Shown: in pieces, positions 32,704 to 37,106 of the stretch
Position numbering within the stretch: position 1 is the stretch's first letter
How the letters are laid out: each line of letters starts with the position of its first letter
Origin: Firmicutes bacterium UBA5766
Lineage (GTDB): Bacteria; Bacillota; Desulfotomaculia; Desulfotomaculales; Nap2-2B
Reading direction: 5' to 3'
Length of the DNA: 37,106 nucleotides
NCBI GenBank assembly: GCA_002418775.1
Contig: DIEU01000021.1
Location: forward strand, 1-37,106
Translations under genes and position numbers: made by a program
Notes under the pieces: model-generated
What the model was told of the DNA's origin: nothing
Databases searched by the model: none
What the model saw: only the letters and a program-made list of their open reading frames with translations

Positions 32704-34397
32704 TAGGAGCACACCTGTCTCCCGATAACTTTAGCCCGCGCGTATGTCCTGTACACCTTGCTGACTTCTACAGGCACTGTTTTGCCAATCATCGAACCGG
32801 CGCCCTCTATATCAAGCACAAAGCCGTTTACCCGGGCAATTCCGTCGTTCGCGTTGGAAACATGCGCTTCCTCGACTTTTACTTCGAGCATCTGGCCGGA
32901 TCTGACCGGCAGTATCTGGGCTTTGGCTTCCGCCTGATCATGCAGCGGCCTCATGATTACCGATTCTATATGCTGGGCCTGCGAACCGCGTATATACATA
33001 TTTTTACCCGTTTTTTGCTCAAGCTCACGCAGATTTGCGCCTCCGGCGCCGATCAGGCGGGCTGCAACCAGGGGATGCGCTTCCACAAGAATCGTATCCA
33101 CACCAGTCTGCCGGGCCAATTCAAAAATATGATTTTTAAAATGTATTCCAACCGTTTCTTCGGAGAGCACCTTGCCCCGTCCTTCACAGTACGGGCAGGA
33201 TTTTTGCAGTATCTCGGAAAGACTTGGCCGCGTCTTTTTCCGTGTCATCTCTACGAGACCCAACTGGGTAATTCCAAGGATATTTGTCTTGGTTTTATCT
33301 TTTTTAATTTCATCTTCAAGAACCTGCAGCACTTTTCTCCGGTGCTCGTCCTTTTGCATATCTATGAAATCAACAATAATAATCCCGCCTATATTGCGCA
33401 GGCGCAGGTGCCGGGCAATTTCAGCAGCCGCGTCGAGATTGGTTTTTAAAACAGTGTCTTCCAGATCAACCGAACCGACGAACTTGCCTGTGTTGACATC
33501 AATGACAGTTAAAGCTTCCGCCTGGTCAATGACTATATAACCCCCGCATTTAAGCCAGACCTTCCTTTTAAGCGCTTTTTCAAGCTCCTGCTCGAGATCG
33601 TAATCACGAAAGATGTTATCGCGAAGTTCAAGCAGCACCTTATGTTTCAAGTGCGGCCCGGTAATATCCAGAAGATCCATGATTTTTTCATATTCCAACC
33701 GTGAATCCACCAGCAGCCGGTCAACATCTTCACTGAACAAATCTCTTAAAATCCTGTGACTCAGCTCCAGATCGCGGTGAACCAGGACAGGAGCAAGGCC
33801 GCGCGCTATCCGGGAATTTATTTTTTGCCAGAGCTGAAGCAGCATGTTCACATCGCCGCGCAGTTCAGCCTCATCAACACCTTCAGCTACAGTGCGCACG
33901 ATCAGGCCCATATTTTCGGGTTTAATGCGGGAAGCCAATTCTTTCAGCCTGTCTCTTTCCTTGTCGGAATCAATCCTTCGGGAAATCCCTATATAATCGG
34001 TTGTCGGCATCAGAACCAGGTACCTGCCGGGCAGGGTAATATGTGTGGTGACTCTGGCGCCCTTGCTTCCCAGCGGGGCCTTAATAATTTGAACAACTAC
34101 TTCCTGGCCTCTCTTCAAGACCGAGGAAATATTATTGGATATGGCATCGGCCGAGTGCCCGTTGGTACGGGGAGGCAGAGCATCCTCTATATACAAAAAG
34201 GCGTTTTTTTCCAGACCGATGTCAACAAAAGCGGCCTGCATTCCCGGCAGTACATTTTCCACCCGCCCTTTAAAAATATTGCCGACCAATCTCTGGTTAA
34301 AAGATCTCTCTATGTATATCTCAACCAATACGCGGTCTTCCAAAACTGCCACTCTTGTTTCTTCTTCCCCGGCATTGATCACTATTTCCTTAAACAT
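32703..34397 (-). CDS. rng: Ribonuclease G/E family endoribonuclease
   Basis: A 564-residue RNase. An S1 RNA-binding domain lies at residues about 38-125 (GNIFKGRVENVLPGMQAAFVDIG). The DNase-I-like catalytic region holds the metal-binding aspartates in VIDVNTGKFVG and IIIVDFIDM. A zinc-link CPYCEGRG follows. It cleaves single-stranded AU-rich RNA in rRNA and mRNA processing. The long C-terminal scaffold of enterobacterial RNase E is absent, so it is RNase G-like in length, with a slightly longer end. AGAGGTG precedes the ATG. It lies 26 bases after the DUF2344 gene, as in many Firmicutes. Confidence 0.94.
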   Translation of the reverse strand: MFKEIVINAGEEETRVAVLEDRVLVEIYIERSFNQRLVGNIFKGRVENVLPGMQAAFVDIGLEKNAFLYIEDALPPRTNGHSADAISNNISSVLKRGQEVVVQIIKAPLGSKGARVTTHITLPGRYLVLMPTTDYIGISRRIDSDKERDRLKELASRIKPENMGLIVRTVAEGVDEAELRGDVNMLLQLWQKINSRIARGLAPVLVHRDLELSHRILRDLFSEDVDRLLVDSRLEYEKIMDLLDITGPHLKHKVLLELRDNIFRDYDLEQELEKALKRKVWLKCGGYIVIDQAEALTVIDVNTGKFVGSVDLEDTVLKTNLDAAAEIARHLRLRNIGGIIIVDFIDMQKDEHRRKVLQVLEDEIKKDKTKTNILGITQLGLVEMTRKKTRPSLSEILQKSCPYCEGRGKVLSEETVGIHFKNHIFELARQTGVDTILVEAHPLVAARLIGAGGANLRELEQKTGKNMYIRGSQAQHIESVIMRPLHDQAEAKAQILPVRSGQMLEVKVEEAHVSNANDGIARVNGFVLDIEGAGSMIGKTVPVEVSKVYRTYARAKVIGRQVCS

Positions 34398-34423
34398 TTT
34401 TTCACCTCTTTAAATACATCCCC

Positions 34424-35095
34424 TCATGTTAAACGAAGGAATACCCTGGTACGGACTATATCAGTTTCCACAGGCTTTACCGCCAGAGAATTATGCCCGA
34501 GAAAAGCATCCAGCGCCTCCCCCGGACGCACACTTCCGTTGCTGCCTGTTTTTAATTTCATCTGCAATATTAAAATGTTATCCTTGATAAGACCCCCTAA
34601 ATCATATATACCCGGACGGATATCAATATTTTTTACACGCCCCTTTTTGGCTTTCCTTCTGACAACAATCCCGGGCTGCTTGAGAAAAGAATTAATATAC
34701 TCTTCCAGGGCGCCGGCGTTTAGTTTTTCTTCAAGTCCTACTTTTACTTTGTATTCCGCCCATTCCACGACAGACATCAGAGCCGGGGAATCATCGGGCA
34801 CCTGCCAGACCTCTTTTATACAAAGGCCTTCCGGGAGGACACTTCCTATGGAAGTATACAGTTCTTCAGGGGGAACTTCATTTTTAAGCTGAATATCCAG
34901 GTACTCACTTTCACCCCCTATACCAACCTGTAAAGGCGCTGCAAAACTAAAAATTGAATGAGGGTTAAAACCCGTCGAAAAAGCTGCCGGAATATCAGCC
35001 CTCCTGATTACGCGTTCAAATGTGCGCACAAGATCAAGATGTGATATAAAACGGGCAGGACCATCCTTGCTATACAACATCCTGTATCTTGGCAA
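34424..35095 (-). CDS. TIGR03936 / DUF2344 family radical-SAM-associated protein
   Basis: A protein of about 223 residues with the family start PRYRMLYSKDGPARFISHLDLVRTFERVIRRA and the following GFNPHSIFSFAAPL. It is almost always encoded beside or fused to the TIGR03960 radical SAM protein; the pair's reaction is not established. I chose TTG at 35095, eight bases after GGGGG (35104-35108); a longer frame reaches 35149 but shares more with the upstream gene. It overlaps the TIGR03960 gene by 26 bases, so the two are co-translated. Confidence 0.88.
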   Translation of the reverse strand: MPRYRMLYSKDGPARFISHLDLVRTFERVIRRADIPAAFSTGFNPHSIFSFAAPLQVGIGGESEYLDIQLKNEVPPEELYTSIGSVLPEGLCIKEVWQVPDDSPALMSVVEWAEYKVKVGLEEKLNAGALEEYINSFLKQPGIVVRRKAKKGRVKNIDIRPGIYDLGGLIKDNILILQMKLKTGSNGSVRPGEALDAFLGHNSLAVKPVETDIVRTRVFLRLT

Positions 35096-36938
35096 TCCTT
35101 CTACCCCCATACAATTCCGGTTCCATATGAAACTCGGCGCATAAACCACAGCCGGGGCAATTTCCCGCCCGGCAGTCAGGAGTAACTTCCGCCGACATTG
35201 CTCTTTGATGTTCCCTGATCAGATATTTTTTGCTTACTCCTGTGTGAATGTGGTCCCAGGGTAATAAATCTTCATAAGCATATTTTTTATAGGCGTAAGA
35301 TTCGGGTTCTATTCCGGTTAATTTAAACGCCTTTTGCCAGAGGTAATCATTAAAACACTCGGACCATCCGTCAAAACGGCAACCCAGGGACCAGGCTTTT
35401 TCAAGCGTTTTGCCAAGGCGCCTGTCTCCGCGGGCAATTACCGCCTCAATAAAACTAACCTTGGGATCGTGCCAGTGAAAAACCAGCGACTTTTCTTTAA
35501 GTAATCTTTTAAGCGTTTTTTGCGCGCTAAGCAAATAATCCTGCGCTGCCTGCGGCTCCCACTGAAAGGGAGTATGCGATTTAGGAACAAATGAAGAAAC
35601 GCTGACCGTAACCTTTGCCCTGCCGGGAGGCACTCCCATACTGAGTCCCTTTTCCAGTACACGGCGGGATAAGAGTACTATTCCTTCTATATCCTCCATC
35701 TTCTCAGTTGGCAGACCGATCATAAAATAAAGCTTCAAAGCAGACCAGCCGGCGGCAAAAGCGGCGGAAACCGCAGTCAGCAAATCCTCTTCAGTGACTC
35801 CTTTATTGATTGTATCTCTTAAACGTTGTGTCCCGGCCTCCGGGGCAAATGTTAACCCAGCCCGGCGCGTTCGCTGAATTTCCTTGGCGAGATCAATGGA
35901 AAAAGCGTCAACGCGCAGGGAAGGCAAAGATATGCTTGTTTTTTTGTCCTGCAGTTCGTCAAGAAGCTGATGCACAACATCGTTAATACATGAATAATCG
36001 GATGCGCTTAAGGAAGTCAGGGAAATTTCCCCGTAACCCGTACTCGCGGCTAATTTTCTGGCCTGTGAAACAAGTGTCACCGGGGATTTTTCCCGCACCG
36101 GCCGGTAAATCATCCCGGCCTGGCAAAAACGGCAGCCCCTTGTGCAGCCTCTTGCAATTTCAAGCATTATCCTGTCGTGGATTATTTCCGTTGTAGGCAC
36201 GATTGGGCTGTCAGGAAATATAACCCTATCAAAGTTCCTGGCTACTCTCTTTGTAACTGCAACGGGGATTTCCTCTAGTTGCGGTTTGATCAATTTGATT
36301 TTTTCGTCTTGATAGCTCACTTCATAAAGGTGAGGAACATAAACACCAGGTATTCTGGAAGCCTCAACCAGGAAGCGCTCCCGGTTTGCTCTTTCTTTCA
36401 GGTCAATCCAAAGATCCAATAACTCTGAAAATACTTCTTCCCCTTCTCCAATTACAAAGAGATCAACAAAGCCGGAGAGCGGTTCCGGATTGAAGGCGCA
36501 GGGCCCACCCGCAATAACCAGCGGATGTTTGCCGGTACGCTGGTCCGCATGCAGAGGAAGGCCGGCAAGATCCAGCATATTTATGACATTTGTAAAAGTC
36601 ATTTCGTACTGCAGGGTAAAAGCAAGAATATCAAAATCACTGACCGGCTTTTGTGATTCCAGGCTGAATAAAGGAATCCTCCGCTCACGCATTTCCTTCT
36701 CCATATCTATCCAGGGGGCAAAGACGCGCTCCATTAGGGCGTCACGCCTGCTGTTCACTACACAATAAAGTATCTGCAAACCGAGGCAAGACATCCCCAC
36801 TTCATATGTATCCGGAAAAGCAAAGGCGACTTTAACAGAAACCGACTCCCAGTTTTTCCTTACGATATTCCATTCTCCGCCAACGTACCTGGCGGGTTTT
36901 TGAACTCTGTTTAAAATGAAATTTGCCCCAGGAATCAT
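35070..36938 (-). CDS. TIGR03960 family B12-binding-domain/radical SAM protein
   Basis: A 622-residue enzyme. The N-terminal third (about residues 30-180) resembles a cobalamin-binding-like domain with FAFPDTYEVGMSCLGLQIL. The radical SAM core follows, with the 4Fe-4S cysteines at 265, 269 and 272 (ARGCTRGCRFCQAG), then ISLTSLSASDYSCI and TFAPEAGTQRLRDTINKG, which bind SAM. The C-terminal domain ends with a second cysteine cluster CRAGNCPGCGLC. Substrate and product are unknown; the conserved neighbourhood with RNase G suggests a link to rRNA or ribosome maturation by inference. GGAGGATT precedes the ATG. Confidence 0.9.
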   Translation of the reverse strand: MIPGANFILNRVQKPARYVGGEWNIVRKNWESVSVKVAFAFPDTYEVGMSCLGLQILYCVVNSRRDALMERVFAPWIDMEKEMRERRIPLFSLESQKPVSDFDILAFTLQYEMTFTNVINMLDLAGLPLHADQRTGKHPLVIAGGPCAFNPEPLSGFVDLFVIGEGEEVFSELLDLWIDLKERANRERFLVEASRIPGVYVPHLYEVSYQDEKIKLIKPQLEEIPVAVTKRVARNFDRVIFPDSPIVPTTEIIHDRIMLEIARGCTRGCRFCQAGMIYRPVREKSPVTLVSQARKLAASTGYGEISLTSLSASDYSCINDVVHQLLDELQDKKTSISLPSLRVDAFSIDLAKEIQRTRRAGLTFAPEAGTQRLRDTINKGVTEEDLLTAVSAAFAAGWSALKLYFMIGLPTEKMEDIEGIVLLSRRVLEKGLSMGVPPGRAKVTVSVSSFVPKSHTPFQWEPQAAQDYLLSAQKTLKRLLKEKSLVFHWHDPKVSFIEAVIARGDRRLGKTLEKAWSLGCRFDGWSECFNDYLWQKAFKLTGIEPESYAYKKYAYEDLLPWDHIHTGVSKKYLIREHQRAMSAEVTPDCRAGNCPGCGLCAEFHMEPELYGGRRIAKIQDVV

Positions 36939-37043
36939 CTAATCCTCCAATACCATGTTTCCCAAAATGACAGGCAAAATATTCCTGGATAAAATAAAAT
37001 CATTTTTACCGCCGGCTGACATAACCTTCGTTTACAGCCAACC

Positions 37044-37072
37044 TTGACAAAGAAAGCAATCCATGCTATCTT
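37044..37072 (+). promoter_or_regulatory. Sigma-A promoter of the terminal tRNA gene
   Basis: TTGACA (37044-37049), exactly 17 bases, TATCTT (37067-37072). The predicted start is about 37079, a few bases before the tRNA gene. Confidence 0.8.
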
Positions 37073-37081
37073 TATTTTACT

Positions 37082-37106
37082 TGCGGGATGGTGTAGTGGT
37101 AGCACG
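37082..37106 (+). tRNA. Partial tRNA gene, probably tRNA-Gln, cut by the window end
   Basis: Only the acceptor 5' strand and D arm are present: TGCGGGA (37082-37088), T8 and G9, then GTGT-loop-GCAC with GTGGTA in the D loop. Counting back from the invariant T8 puts T at position 1, which among bacterial tRNAs points to glutamine. The anticodon lies outside the window, so the identity is inferred. Confidence 0.7.

Noticed and set aside
37083..37106. tRNA-Gly starting at 37083 (GCGGG)
   Set aside because: This register would put G and not the invariant T at position 8; starting one base earlier gives a proper D arm.

Overview
The window looks like a chromosomal segment of an endospore-forming, Gram-positive (Firmicutes) anaerobe. 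The best guess is a Desulfotomaculum/Pelotomaculum-type Peptococcaceae member; this rests on gene content and style, not on a search. The grounds are a complete division and cell-wall (dcw) cluster running directly into the sporulation pair spoIIGA-sigE, a PASTA-bearing SpoVD/PbpB-type penicillin-binding protein, the tandem DUF881 and small-basic-protein genes that mark Firmicutes dcw clusters, a MurE with the meso-diaminopimelate motif DNPR, and frequent TTG/GTG starts.

Layout. Positions 1-1560 (+ strand) hold a CPBP membrane protease and an unrecognised 86-residue two-helix membrane protein, closed by a bidirectional terminator. On the opposite strand lie a geranylgeranyl-reductase-family flavoprotein (1599-2828), a repeat-rich gap, an FMN-type glutamate-synthase-like protein (3134-4777) and a one-component regulator with an excisionase-type HTH and a periplasmic-binding-like domain (4986-5939). 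The regulator is divergent from a molybdate ABC transporter operon, modABC (6249-8878, + strand), which is followed by an unknown 145-residue protein (8933-9370).

From 9395 to 36938 everything is on the minus strand. Read in the direction of transcription, from the right: a TIGR03960 radical SAM protein, a DUF2344 protein, RNase G/E, a ketopantoate reductase and a terminator. Then comes the dcw cluster: mraZ, rsmH, ftsL, spoVD/pbpB, murE, murF, mraY, murD, ftsW/spoVE, murG, murC, murB, murA, ftsQ, two DUF881 genes, sbp and ftsZ. It is followed by a terminator, spoIIGA-sigE, tadA and tRNA-Ser(CGA). The window ends inside a tRNA gene (probably Gln) on the + strand that has its own strong promoter.

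How the genes work together. RsmH and the Mur/Mra enzymes make and flip-ready the lipid-linked peptidoglycan precursor; FtsL, FtsQ, FtsW and the PBP build septal wall at the FtsZ ring; MraZ probably autoregulates the cluster through five 10-bp-spaced TGG boxes just upstream of its gene. SpoIIGA is the protease that activates pro-sigma-E, made from the next gene. In the left part, the HTH/binding-domain regulator probably senses an oxyanion and controls modABC.

The least explained material is non-coding. It includes a hairpin/MITE-like element between ftsW and murG with a partial copy near 10031, repeats built on CATGGGGACG that flank the glutamate-synthase-like gene in inverted orientation, palindromes and tandem decamers in the regulatory gaps, and a 13-bp tandem repeat across the modA stop codon. 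I did not find a clearly new multigene system; the two unknown small proteins and the repeat families are the best candidates for something undescribed.
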